NCBI GenBank assembly: GCA_050250665.1 | Contig: JBFWOF010000030.1 | Location: forward strand, 1 to 64,000 | DNA: 64,000 nt | Reading direction: 5' to 3' | DNA from: JADKFD01 sp050250665 | GTDB lineage: Bacteria > Pseudomonadota > Gammaproteobacteria > Xanthomonadales > SZUA-5 | Shown here: piece after piece, positions 20,126 to 28,710 of the stretch | Position numbering within the stretch: position 1 is the first letter of the stretch | Layout: every line of letters begins with the position of its first letter | Program-made: the position numbers and the translations under genes | The notes under the pieces: generated by a model | Databases searched by the model: none | The model's input: only the letters and a program-made list of their open reading frames with translations | Told to the model about the DNA's origin: nothing

Positions 20126-21214
20126 CTACAAACCTGGCGCTGCTTCGAGGGTGCGGGCGCGTGTCGGCAGGGCGTGGCGGAAGATGCGTGCGAGCACGCC
20201 GCCGTACTGGCTCCAGAAGCCGCCGGTGTTGTAGTAGACGCCGTAGCGGGCGCAGATCTCGCGCACTTTCGGGGCCATCTCGGTGTAGCGCGGCGCCGGG
20301 ATGTCCGGGAACAGATGGTGTTCGATCTGGTGGCTGAGATGGCCGCTCATCAGGTGGAACCAGCGACCGCCTTCCAGATTGCTGGAGCCCTGGATCTGGC
20401 GCAGATACCAATGACCGCGGCTTTCGCCTTCGACCTCCGCCCGCGTGAAGATGTGGGCTTCGGTGGTGAAATGACCGCAGAAGATGATGGCGTTGGTCCA
20501 CACATTGCGGATCAGGTTGGCTGCTAGGTTACCGAGCAGCACGCGTTGCCACTGCCAGAAGGCCAGTGCCGGAAACAGCACATAGTCCTTGAACAGCTGC
20601 AGGCCGGCCTTGCGCAGGAAGGGGCGCGAGCGGGTGGCCAGGTCTGTGCCGCTCATGCGGCCCTTGAACCAGCGTCCGATCTTGAGGTCGTGGATGGCCA
20701 CACCCCACTGGAAATTGATCGCCAGCAGCAGATACCAGAAGGGCTGGAACAGCGCGGCCGGTGACCAGCGCTGGGCCTCGGTCAGGCGCAGCATGCCGTA
20801 GCCATAGTCGTGATCCTTGCCCAGCACATTGGTGTGATCGTGGTGCTCGACATTGTGCGAATGGCGCCAGTGATCGCCATCGCAGACGATGTCCCATTCG
20901 TAGCTCTGGGAATTCAGGCTGGGATCGTTCATCCAGTCGTACTGACCGTGCATGACGTTGTGGCCGATCTCCATGTTCTCGAGAATCTTGGCGAAGGCCA
21001 GGCTGATCACGCCCAGCACCCAGCTGATCGGCCCGAAGCCGAACATCAGCAGCCCGCGCCCGCCGATGGCGGCGCCCTGGGCGGTGGCGCGTATGCGCCG
21101 GATGTGGCGGGCGTCGCTCTCCCCCAGTTCATTGACCACCTGCATGCGCAGTGCGTCGAGTTCAGCTTCGAAGCTGGCCAGATGCTCGGGGCTCAATCGT
21201 GTTTTCGGATTCAT
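20126..21214 (-). CDS. Membrane fatty-acid desaturase
   Basis: A 362-residue di-iron acyl desaturase. The histidine boxes are HNVMH (residues 85-89), HWRHSHNVEHHDHT (about 115-128) and HQIEHH (285-290), plus hydrophobic segments around them. The start at MNPKTRL is preceded by AAGGA. It lies 16 nt downstream of a ferredoxin-reductase gene on the same strand, as in the desCB arrangement of Pseudomonas, where the reductase feeds electrons to the desaturase to make unsaturated acyl chains from exogenous or stored fatty acids. Confidence 0.92.
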   Translation of the reverse strand: MNPKTRLSPEHLASFEAELDALRMQVVNELGESDARHIRRIRATAQGAAIGGRGLLMFGFGPISWVLGVISLAFAKILENMEIGHNVMHGQYDWMNDPSLNSQSYEWDIVCDGDHWRHSHNVEHHDHTNVLGKDHDYGYGMLRLTEAQRWSPAALFQPFWYLLLAINFQWGVAIHDLKIGRWFKGRMSGTDLATRSRPFLRKAGLQLFKDYVLFPALAFWQWQRVLLGNLAANLIRNVWTNAIIFCGHFTTEAHIFTRAEVEGESRGHWYLRQIQGSSNLEGGRWFHLMSGHLSHQIEHHLFPDIPAPRYTEMAPKVREICARYGVYYNTGGFWSQYGGVLARIFRHALPTRARTLEAAPGL

Positions 21215-21230
21215 CGGCAGGTCCTTGGGT

Positions 21231-22322
21231 TCACAGCGCCAGTTCAACGGCGCTTTGCGGGGTTGAGATACACAACTGGATCAGTTCCTCACCGGGCGAG
21301 GACAGCTGTCCGGTGAGCAGGTTCTTGACCGTGCCCGAGTGCTTGCGGCACTGGCAGCTCATGCAGATGCCGCGCCGACAACCGAAGCGGGGCTGCAAGC
21401 CGGCCGCCTCGGCGGCCTCCAGCAGACTCTGTCCGCTATTTGCAGTGAACATCTGTTCCGGTTTCCCGTGGGTCACCGCATGGCGGCTGGCAGCGGGATC
21501 CAGCGGCGCCGCACGGCGTCCGAAACTCTCGCTGCGCAGTCGCGCCGACAATCCGGCTTTGGCGTAATGCGCCTCAAAGGCTTGCATGAAGGCGTCGGGA
21601 CCGCAGAGCAGGGCGTCGCGCTCGGACCAGTCCGGCACCAGTGCGGACAGGTCCTGGGGCTGCAAACGACCTGAGGCATCGCTGCCGTGGAAGTGAATCT
21701 TCAGTCCCGGCAGTTGCTCGGCGCGCCGCTTGAGTTCGTCCGCACCAATCCAGTCGCTGGGCGTCCTGGCGCCATGGACCAGATGGATGTCGGTGTGCAC
21801 GGCGGCGGCGGCCAGACCGTCCAGGATCGAAAGCATTGGCGTGATCCCGCTGCCGGCACTGATCAGCAGCAGCGGTGCCGTACCGGACTTGGGCGAGAAC
21901 TCGCCACTGGCCTGGCTGATCCGCACGATCTGACTGGGTTCAAGCTGGTGGGCGGCCATCGACACCCGTCCACCTTTCCTGGCCTTGATGGTCAGCCTGA
22001 GCAGTCCATCCGGGCGCGGCGCTGCCGACAGGCTGAAGCAGCGCGCATGCCTGACCCCGGCAATCTCCAGTTCCAGCATCAGGTGCTGGCCCGGCCTGAA
22101 GCCGCGGAAATGACGATTGGGCTTGAGCCACAGGCTGCGGGTGTCCTGCGTTTCGAACACATTGCGGATCACGCGGGCCCGCACCTCGCCCAGGGTCCAC
22201 AGCGGGTTGATCGCCGTGGTCAGGCGTTGCCACGCGACAGGATCGTTCAGCGGCGCCCAGATCGGATGCCGCAACCACTGTCGCAGGGATGGTTTGGCTG
22301 CTGTCGATTCGGTCAGGATCAT
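21231..22322 (-). CDS. Ferredoxin reductase with C-terminal 2Fe-2S domain
   Basis: A 363-residue electron-transfer protein. It has an FAD domain with RCFSLSAAP, an NAD(P) domain with LLLISAGSGITPMLSIL, and a C-terminal plant-type ferredoxin domain with FGCRRGICMSCQC and a later LC (four Cys ligands). This one-chain design matches DesC-type reductases that serve membrane desaturases. The start at MILTES was preferred over one 36 nt upstream, because the latter would begin inside the operator palindrome. It is the first gene of the reductase-desaturase operon and faces the TetR-family gene. Confidence 0.92.
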   Translation of the reverse strand: MILTESTAAKPSLRQWLRHPIWAPLNDPVAWQRLTTAINPLWTLGEVRARVIRNVFETQDTRSLWLKPNRHFRGFRPGQHLMLELEIAGVRHARCFSLSAAPRPDGLLRLTIKARKGGRVSMAAHQLEPSQIVRISQASGEFSPKSGTAPLLLISAGSGITPMLSILDGLAAAAVHTDIHLVHGARTPSDWIGADELKRRAEQLPGLKIHFHGSDASGRLQPQDLSALVPDWSERDALLCGPDAFMQAFEAHYAKAGLSARLRSESFGRRAAPLDPAASRHAVTHGKPEQMFTANSGQSLLEAAEAAGLQPRFGCRRGICMSCQCRKHSGTVKNLLTGQLSSPGEELIQLCISTPQSAVELAL

Positions 22323-22342
22323 AGCGCTCGCGTTCAAAGTGA

Positions 22343-22358
22343 GTGAACATATGTTCAC
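22343..22358. promoter_or_regulatory. Probable FabR/DesT-type operator palindrome
   Basis: The perfect 16-bp palindrome GTGAACATATGTTCAC lies between the divergent reductase gene (start 22322) and the FabR/DesT-like regulator gene. It resembles in form the AGTGAAC...GTT(C/G)ACT sites of DesT and FabR. That it is bound by the adjacent regulator is inference. Confidence 0.75.
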
Positions 22359-22449
22359 CCAAATGATTGGAGCAGCGACTCCAGAAACCGGGGCTCAGGC
22401 CCAGGGCCTATACTGGCGCTGGATCTGGTCGTCATCAGGGGACAGGGAT

Positions 22450-23112
22450 TTGCCCGCCATCAAGAGAGTGCCGCGTGTCGAGGGCGAGGCAGCGGGCACC
22501 CGCGGCGAACGCAAGGAGCGCACGCGCCTGCACCTGATCGAGGCGGCGCTGGTGCTGCTGGGCCAGGGTCGCGGCTTCACCTCACTCTCGCTGCGCGAAA
22601 TCACCCGTGAGGCCGGCATCGTTCCGGCGGCTTTCTATCGACATTTCCGGGATCTGGACGAGCTTGGCCTGGCTCTGGTCGAGATGGGCGGAGTCACCCT
22701 CAGACGCCTGCTGCGCGAGGCCCGCCGTGACGGTGTACCACCGACCGACATGCTGCGCGGATCGGTGTTGATCTACAAACGCTTCGTCGAGGAACGCAGT
22801 CTGGTCTTCCGTTTCATTGCCGGCGAACGCGGCGGCGGGTCCAGGGTCATCCGCGAAGCCATCCGCACGGAAGAGAGTCATTTCGCCTCGGAGATGGCAC
22901 AGGATCTGCGCGCGCTGGGAACCTTGCCGGATCTGTCCAGCAGCAGCCTGCAGATGATCTGTGGCCTGGTGGTCACGACCATGCTCAACGCCGCTTCCGA
23001 CATCCTCGATCTGCCCCAGGGTCGATCGCGCCAGGAGACCGAACTGGTCGAAAACTTCGTGCGCCAGCTGCGCCTGATATTTCTGGGCGCCCGTCATTGG
23101 CGTGACGACTAG
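22450..23112 (+). CDS. TetR-family regulator, FabR/DesT-like
   Basis: A 220-residue repressor whose N-terminus closely follows FabR. It has GERKERTRLHLIEAAL, then the helix-turn-helix TSLSLREITREAGIVPAAFYRHFRDLDELGLALVE, and an all-alpha ligand domain ending ELVENFVRQLRLIFLGARHW. FabR and DesT sense the acyl-CoA saturation state and control unsaturated fatty-acid genes. The start is uncertain. I use TTG at 22450 with AGGGGACAGGG upstream and a possible -10 TATACT at 22409. The in-frame ATG at 22351 lies inside the operator palindrome and would add an unlike, low-quality N-terminus. Confidence 0.85.
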   Translation: MPAIKRVPRVEGEAAGTRGERKERTRLHLIEAALVLLGQGRGFTSLSLREITREAGIVPAAFYRHFRDLDELGLALVEMGGVTLRRLLREARRDGVPPTDMLRGSVLIYKRFVEERSLVFRFIAGERGGGSRVIREAIRTEESHFASEMAQDLRALGTLPDLSSSSLQMICGLVVTTMLNAASDILDLPQGRSRQETELVENFVRQLRLIFLGARHWRDD

Positions 23113-23787
23113 AAATTCTCGTCGCTGGAAGTCCCTGATCTCTGGGCGTCATTGCGAGCCCCTGTTTCGGCCCGACTCTGCGCTTAGCCCAACCTACATC
23201 AACGACCACAAATCAACAAGTTGCGACATGGGTTCATGGAGAGCCCCCTGTTTCGGCCCGACACTGCGCACGGACCATGAACCCGGTGTCGTAGGAGCGC
23301 CCTCGTGGCGCGACCGGCGCCATCGGGACGCGACAGCCGGCACTTCTCGCCCAATGGCGGACGAAAGCTTAAACGCTGAGAACGCCGAGGACCGCAGAGA
23401 ACGCAGAGAAAAGCAGGTCCATGACGGCTCTGCTTCTCTCCGCACGCTCTCTGCTTTTCCTTCGTGTTCTCCGCGTCCTGCTTCTGATGGCGACCCGCCC
23501 TGATTCTGGATCATCGCGGGTAACGGTCGCGACGCGAGGTCTATCCGGGAATTTGCGCAGTGCACTGGATTGCTTCGCTGCGCTCGCAATGACGCCGTGT
23601 TGCGGTGATTCTGTATGCCCTTGCCTCGCGTGCCCTCGTGCCCTCGGCCAGGACAGCGCTGCGCGTGAAGGAAAATCGTGAATTTGGCGTGACTGGCAAA
23701 GGGGCGTACCCTCTGACGGGTGTCTGCCGGCGCCCGGGGGGGTGCCCAGGCACCCAATCGCCGAATCGCGATTGAAAGGAGGACTAC
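23113..23787. repeat. Repeat-rich intergenic region
   Basis: This region contains fragments of several families: TTTCGGCCCGACACTGCGCA twice (about 23166 and 23253), a GTAGGAGCGCCC copy near 23290, GCAGAGAACGCAGAG-type stretches and their complements (about 23380-23490), and half of the CATTGCGA family (23558-23593). The last 60 bases carry the leader of the next gene with AAAGGAGG. Confidence 0.7.
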
Positions 23788-24561
23788 ATGCATCGAACTC
23801 AGAATCCACTGCGCGCGCTGCTGGTATTCGCCGTTTTTTGTTTGCTGGCGTTTCCGCTGACAGCACTGGCCGCCGATGAGAAGCCCGGCAACATCGCCAG
23901 TGAATGGATCATGGTTCCGGTCGCCGGTCACGAAGACGAATTCGAGGCTGCACTCAAGGCTCATGTGGCCTGGCGCAAGCAGGCTGGAGATCCCTTCAGC
24001 TGGCGCATGTACCAGCCGGTGATTGGTGAAGACCTGACCTACTACGTGATCCGTTCCGGCGGCCATCATTGGGCTGATCTGGATGCCGAGGAGGCATGGA
24101 GCGCCAAGTCCAAGGCCTCTGAAGAATTCGGTCGCTCGGTCGGGCCGCATGTGGCTCGCTACGAACACTACCTGTCAGAAATCGATCCTGAGCTGAGCAA
24201 CTGGAAGGGCTCGGAGAGTTACAAGTTCTACGGCGTGTCACACCGCAAGATCAAGCCAGGCGGATGGTCGAAGGTGAAGGCCGCGATCGAGGCCGTGAAG
24301 AAGGCTGCCGTCGAACAGTCGTGGACCGAGCACTGGGCGGTGAGTTTCCGCATTGGCGGTCACGGTGGCATGAGTCTGGTGAATGGCTTCAGCGACTACG
24401 CCGACATGGCTGACCCTGAAATGTCTGCCGCCGCGCTGCTGGCCAAGTCGCTGGGTTCGGAAGATGCGGCCAGGGCCGTGCTCCAGGACTTCGGCGCCAA
24501 TGTCGAAAACACCACCTACACGGTCATGCGCTATCGGGCGGATCTGTCGACCCCGGAGTAG
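23788..24561 (+). CDS. Secreted protein of unknown function
   Basis: A 257-residue protein with a clean signal peptide (cleavage after ALA, about residue 29) and a very strong ribosome-binding site (AAAGGAGG, 8 nt upstream). The mature part reads as two related alpha/beta halves. The first contains SEWIMVPVAGHEDEFEAALKAHV and the second VKAAIEAVKKAAVEQSW...HWAVSFRIGGHGGMSLV. This suggests a duplicated dimeric alpha-beta barrel (ferredoxin-like) fold. I do not recognise the family, see no catalytic motif, and find no operon partner. Confidence 0.7.
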   Translation: MHRTQNPLRALLVFAVFCLLAFPLTALAADEKPGNIASEWIMVPVAGHEDEFEAALKAHVAWRKQAGDPFSWRMYQPVIGEDLTYYVIRSGGHHWADLDAEEAWSAKSKASEEFGRSVGPHVARYEHYLSEIDPELSNWKGSESYKFYGVSHRKIKPGGWSKVKAAIEAVKKAAVEQSWTEHWAVSFRIGGHGGMSLVNGFSDYADMADPEMSAAALLAKSLGSEDAARAVLQDFGANVENTTYTVMRYRADLSTPE

Positions 24562-24728
24562 CTCGAATTTCGGGGAGATGTTTCGATACCCCTGAGGCAA
24601 AGTGCTGCCGGTCATCGGTATCGCGCTTATGGAGGGCGCCGCGCTGCGGCGCCGCTCTTTTCTGCCGTGCACGGAGGAACAACAGCTGCCGCGCAGCGGC
24701 TTGCCGGCATTGGGTCGGCTACCGCGAA
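24562..24728. repeat. Degraded GGAGGGCGCCG repeat
   Basis: Positions 24630-24705 carry GGAGGGCGCCGCGCTGCGGC followed by a diverged right half. This is a lone relative of the element triplicated at 19135-20125. Confidence 0.6.
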
Positions 24729-25685
24729 TTACTCCGGCACAAGCTCGGGCATCGAAGCCGGAAACGGTCCACGCGCCCACGGACTGGGCTGCTTGAGCTC
24801 CTCGGCGCTCGGATCCAGTGTCGCCGCGGCAACCTGCGGTGCCTTGCTGCCAGTCAGCACCGACTGCTCACGCTTCGAACGCAGCAGCGGGTAGAACAGT
24901 TGTACCGTCCAGGATTCCGGCCCGTAGACCACATCGTCATAGAGTCCTGAGCGCGCCGGATAGCGCCGGGTGATCCGCGCCGTGCCGAACAGCACATCCC
25001 AGAAGAACAGCAGATTTCCGTAGTTGCCCTTGTAGTGGCCAATGCCATCGTTCTGGGTCATGGCGTGATGGGCATAGTGGGTGGCCGGGGTGGAGATCGT
25101 GCGCTCGACCAGCCAGGCCAGGGGGTGCAGCCAACGATGGCGATAAAGCACGGTATCCCAGCGCACTTCACTGTGGGCGCCGAAGATCACCAGCATCTTG
25201 ACCAGCACGTACCAGGGATAGACCGGGGCCAGTCCCAGGAACACCAGATAGGCGCTGATCCACAGACCCGGCATCATCGCGTAGTAGAAGAAATTGTTGC
25301 GGTAGACCACCCGGATGCCCATGTACGGCGCCGAATGGTGGGCGCGGTGCAAGGGCCAGAGCAGTGGTGAGTGTGAGGCCCGGTGCCACCAGTACTGGGT
25401 CAGATCATCGCCGATCAGCAACAGGCCGATCATCGCCCAGACCGGCAGGTGTGACAGAGTACCCGCCAGTTCCGGCGTGTAGTGCTGTGCCAGCCAGCCC
25501 ACCAGCAACAGGATGCCGGGGTAGATGGCGCCGGCAAAGAGCATGGTCATCGCCCCTTCCAACGGCGCGTCCTCGTGGGTTTCATGCGGGCTGCGAAAGC
25601 GCCCGCGCAGCCCTTCGGCGATCGCAAATCCGACGAAGATGATGACGATCGCCAGTGCGGTGTGCTCGGAAATCCACTGCAGCAT
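24729..25685 (-). CDS. Sterol desaturase / fatty acid hydroxylase family protein
   Basis: A 318-residue integral membrane di-iron enzyme. The histidine clusters are WWHRASHS, LHRAHHSAPY, HRWLH and TPATHYAHHAMT, between about five hydrophobic helices. The family hydroxylates or desaturates sterol-like or fatty-acyl lipids. Bacterial members act on many lipids and the substrate here is unknown. It is divergent from an AraC-family gene that begins about 95 bp away and is a natural candidate for its regulator. Confidence 0.9.
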   Translation of the reverse strand: MLQWISEHTALAIVIIFVGFAIAEGLRGRFRSPHETHEDAPLEGAMTMLFAGAIYPGILLLVGWLAQHYTPELAGTLSHLPVWAMIGLLLIGDDLTQYWWHRASHSPLLWPLHRAHHSAPYMGIRVVYRNNFFYYAMMPGLWISAYLVFLGLAPVYPWYVLVKMLVIFGAHSEVRWDTVLYRHRWLHPLAWLVERTISTPATHYAHHAMTQNDGIGHYKGNYGNLLFFWDVLFGTARITRRYPARSGLYDDVVYGPESWTVQLFYPLLRSKREQSVLTGSKAPQVAAATLDPSAEELKQPSPWARGPFPASMPELVPE

Positions 25686-25780
25686 GCTGTGCCCCTCCCA
25701 GGACGGCGTATGGTGTCATGGTGGACACCGCCGTTCGCGCTGGCGATGATCCGACAAGGGAAAATGATGATCGGAGCCCA

Positions 25781-26794
25781 GTGGCGCGCGGCACCACCAC
25801 GTCGATTACCGTGAGGTTTCTGGTCGCCGAACTCGATCGTTTCGGGGCGGCGCCGGATGCCCTGCTGCAGCGCGCCGGCGTCAGCCGTGAACAGCTGTCG
25901 TCGCCGGAAATGCAGTTTCCGCTGGATGCCTTTGATCAGCTCTGGAGCATGGCCGCAAGCTTGCATGCCGATATCGGTCTGCGTCTGGTCGATGAGTTTC
26001 CGCCCGGTCAGATGCATGTGGTCACCCACCTGGCGCTGCGTTGTGCCAGCGTCGGAGAGGCCTTGGAGTCGGTGGTGCGCTACATCCCCCTGACCGATGC
26101 CGATGATCGGATGATGCTGGAGCGGGACGGCGCTCAGGCTTGCCTCGTTTATGCCAACGCCGCACTGGATCAGGGGCATCGACACAATCCCTGGATCGTC
26201 GAACACTTCTACAGCATGTGTTGCGTGTTCATGGCTGAGGCCGCGGGCCGCCAGCTGCCGCTGCGCCGGGTTCAGTTTCGGGCGCCGCCGCAGGCGCCAT
26301 TGGTGGCCTATCGACATCGTTTCGGTATCGATCCCGAATTCTCGACCGCGCGCAACGCCCTGTGCTTCGATCAGCAGGCTCTGGCCTGGCCGCTGCAGAC
26401 CCACGACCAGTACCTGCGCGACATACTCGAGCAATTTGCCATTCACCGTCTGCCGGCCGCGGACGAGAGTTTCGGCGAGCGCGTCGCCGAACAGCTGCGT
26501 CTGGGCTGGCTGGGTGGCAAGCCCTTGTCCCTGGAGCAGGCGGCGCGGGCCTGCGAGGTCAGCCCGGACGTTCTCCGATCACGCCTGGCCGATGCCGGCT
26601 TGAATTTCCGGCAGCTGAAGGATGACTGCCGCCGGGATCTGGCTCGCGTGCACCTTGCGGGACGCCTGTCGATCGGCGAAATTGCCTATCTGCTCGGTTT
26701 TTCAGAACCGGCGGCGCTGCAACATGCGGTGAAGCGCTGGTTCGGGGTGTCCGCAGGCGAGTTCAGGCGCGCGTTGACCGAGCAGAACGCATAG
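25781..26794 (+). CDS. AraC-family regulator with arabinose-binding-like N-domain
   Basis: A 337-residue regulator. The N-terminal ligand domain (TSITVRFLVAELDRFG ... HLALRCASVGEALESVVRY) is the OruR/ArgR-like type. The C-terminal AraC DNA-binding domain has LSLEQAARACEVSPDVLRSRLADAG and SIGEIAYLLGFSEPAALQHAVKRWFGVSAGEFR. I choose GTG at 25781 (GGAG 5-8 nt upstream) because it gives the usual family length and leaves room for a promoter region; ATG at 25718 is the alternative. The 3' end overlaps the convergent membrane-protein gene by about 32 bp. Confidence 0.88.
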   Translation: MARGTTTSITVRFLVAELDRFGAAPDALLQRAGVSREQLSSPEMQFPLDAFDQLWSMAASLHADIGLRLVDEFPPGQMHVVTHLALRCASVGEALESVVRYIPLTDADDRMMLERDGAQACLVYANAALDQGHRHNPWIVEHFYSMCCVFMAEAAGRQLPLRRVQFRAPPQAPLVAYRHRFGIDPEFSTARNALCFDQQALAWPLQTHDQYLRDILEQFAIHRLPAADESFGERVAEQLRLGWLGGKPLSLEQAARACEVSPDVLRSRLADAGLNFRQLKDDCRRDLARVHLAGRLSIGEIAYLLGFSEPAALQHAVKRWFGVSAGEFRRALTEQNA

Positions 26795-27182
26795 CGATTA
26801 CAGCGCTCAGCAACAGTGCCAGCGACAGCACATCGGCCTGGAAGATCCTGAGTAGCCCCAGGCTGGGTGGCCACGCCGCGGCAATCAGCAGCAGGAATGC
26901 CAGATCGCTCAGCGCCGCCCAGGCCACGCACAGTCCACGCCATGGCTTTTGCCAGATGGCCGCCAGCAGCGCCATCGCCAGCAGCCCGAACATGGCGCCG
27001 CGATGGCGCATCAGCAGGGTCAGGTCCGGATTCGAGTCGGTCGACAGTCCATACAGCTCGGCCAGCAGCCCGGCTTGAAAGAAACTGGCTGCGGGCATCA
27101 GGTGGATCAGCGCTGCCAGCAGCAGTGCTGCGCGGATCAACGGTTCGCGTGCAGTGTTCGCTTCCTGCATCTGGATTTCCAT
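26763..27182 (-). CDS. Small integral membrane protein
   Basis: A 139-residue protein with four predicted helices (about residues 15-40, 57-75, 82-100 and 108-130) and no motif I recognise. The in-frame TTG at 27188 would add two residues. The ATG at 27182 is preferred. The end of the gene runs into the 3' end of the AraC gene, tail to tail. It may resemble the DUF4345-like or phosphopantetheine-adenylyltransferase-misannotated small membrane proteins; this is uncertain. Confidence 0.7.
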   Translation of the reverse strand: MEIQMQEANTAREPLIRAALLLAALIHLMPAASFFQAGLLAELYGLSTDSNPDLTLLMRHRGAMFGLLAMALLAAIWQKPWRGLCVAWAALSDLAFLLLIAAAWPPSLGLLRIFQADVLSLALLLSAVIAMRSARSTRA

Positions 27183-27289
27183 GGCCAATGCGCGTCATCG
27201 CGACAGTCACAGATTGGCGCCTGCGCTGGCGTCCGTCGATTACCCGGCAGGTAATTTTCGCGCTTCCCTGGAACGTTTAGGATGGACAC

Positions 27290-28090
27290 ATGAATCGCGA
27301 TCCTGCCGTCGGACTATTGCTCAGGGACTGGCGCCAGCGGCGCCGGCGCAGCCAGCTGGATCTGGCCGCCGATGCCCGGATTTCGACCCGGCATCTGAGC
27401 TTTGTGGAGACCGGTCGCTCCAGGCCCAGTCGTGAAGTCATCCTGGAATTGGCAGCGGCGCTGGATCTGCCGCTGCGAGAGCGCAACCGCCTGCTGTTGG
27501 CGGGCGGCTATGCGCCGCAGTTTGCCGAGCAGGCCTTGAATGACGCCCCCATGCAGGCGGCGCGGCAGGCGGTACAGAGCGTGCTCGACGGCCATGAGCC
27601 CTTTCCGGCACTGGCCGTTGATCGCCACTGGAATCTGTTGCTCAGCAATCGCAGCGCGGAGCGGCTGTTGCAGATGGTGTCTCCCGAGTTGCTGGTGGCG
27701 CCCGTCAATGTGCTCAAGGTCAGTCTGCATCCGCAGGGTTTGGCCCCGGCGGTCATCAATCTGGGCGAGTGGCGTCGCTATCTGCTGGCGCGCTTGCAGC
27801 GCTTGTGTGAGCAGAATCATGACCCGCAACTTCTGCTGCTGCGCGAGGAGTTGACCGCGTACCCGAGCTTGCCGGGTGAGGGTGCGGCCGGTGCGCCCGA
27901 GTCGGTGCTGCCCGATGTGATGATGGTGTTGCGTCTGCGCAGTCCGGTCGGGGATCTGGCCCTGTTCGGTACCTTGACCGTGTTTGGCTCGCCGACCGAA
28001 ATCACCTTGTCGGAGCTGGCGCTGGAAGCGTTCTATCCGGCCGATCCGACTACCGCTGATCGGCTCCGACAACTGGCGGCGCTGGACTGA
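27290..28090 (+). CDS. XRE-family regulator with MmyB-like ligand domain
   Basis: A 266-residue regulator. The Cro/C1-type helix-turn-helix covers about residues 6-62 (RRSQLDLAADARISTRHLSFVETGRSRPS). The rest is the MmyB-like PAS-type domain (FPALAVDRHWNLLLSNRSAERLL ... GDLALFGTLTVFGSPTEITLSELALEAFYP) thought to bind fatty-acyl ligands. A GGATGG ribosome-binding site precedes the ATG. It is transcribed away from the small membrane protein, the usual target position being the adjacent divergent gene. Confidence 0.92.
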   Translation: MNRDPAVGLLLRDWRQRRRRSQLDLAADARISTRHLSFVETGRSRPSREVILELAAALDLPLRERNRLLLAGGYAPQFAEQALNDAPMQAARQAVQSVLDGHEPFPALAVDRHWNLLLSNRSAERLLQMVSPELLVAPVNVLKVSLHPQGLAPAVINLGEWRRYLLARLQRLCEQNHDPQLLLLREELTAYPSLPGEGAAGAPESVLPDVMMVLRLRSPVGDLALFGTLTVFGSPTEITLSELALEAFYPADPTTADRLRQLAALD

Positions 28091-28170
28091 GCCTCGCGAC
28101 CGGCGCAGTCGGCTTGCGGGGGCTACAATGCGGCAGCCGGCGCCGCCGGCGCACTTACTCAAGGATGTTC

Positions 28171-28599
28171 ATGCCCCACGTTCATGCACCAGGTCTGGTG
28201 CTGCGTTTTGACCCGCAGACTCTCGCATCCGATGGTGCCAGCTTCACCGGCACCGATGACGTCGAATACTCGCCGCAGCAGTTCTACGTCTGTATCGAAG
28301 CCAATCCCAAGGATGCGCTGTGGGTGCCGCTGTTTGCCGGGCCCGGGCCTGGCCGCAAGGGCATCGCGCCGAAGGGCAAGACCGGCGGGCCGCGCTGGAT
28401 CAAGTACAGCTCCTTCTATGACAGTGGACATCTGTGCCGGATCGCGCACAAGGCGGCGCAGTTGGCCTCCAAGGCTGCCTACGACGATTCCACACCGAAG
28501 GCGCCGAACCGCATGGCGCTGGCTGACCTGCCGGTGCGCAGCGAATTTCCGGAAGAATCGGCATTCAGGCCGATGGCGGGGAATGTGGCGCTGCGTTGA
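28171..28599 (+). CDS. Conserved-looking protein of unknown function
   Basis: A 142-residue soluble protein starting MPHVHAPGLVLRFDP with AAGGA just upstream. It has no signal peptide or membrane segment. It contains a Gly/Lys-rich loop (AGPGPGRKGIAPKGKTGG) followed by PRWIKYSSFYDSGHLCRIAHKAAQLASKAAYDDSTPK. The basic loop looks suited to nucleic-acid or phosphate contact, but this is only impression. I do not recognise the family. It follows the XRE gene by about 80 bp on the same strand. Confidence 0.65.
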   Translation: MPHVHAPGLVLRFDPQTLASDGASFTGTDDVEYSPQQFYVCIEANPKDALWVPLFAGPGPGRKGIAPKGKTGGPRWIKYSSFYDSGHLCRIAHKAAQLASKAAYDDSTPKAPNRMALADLPVRSEFPEESAFRPMAGNVALR

Positions 28600-28710
28600 C
28601 GCAGCGGCCTCGGTAGCCCGAACGGCGCGCAGCGCGGTCCGGGCGATGACGACGAAAAGCCGCGGTGAGCCGCTGCGCGGGTCATCTCGTGCTACGACAA
28701 GTGCAGCAGT

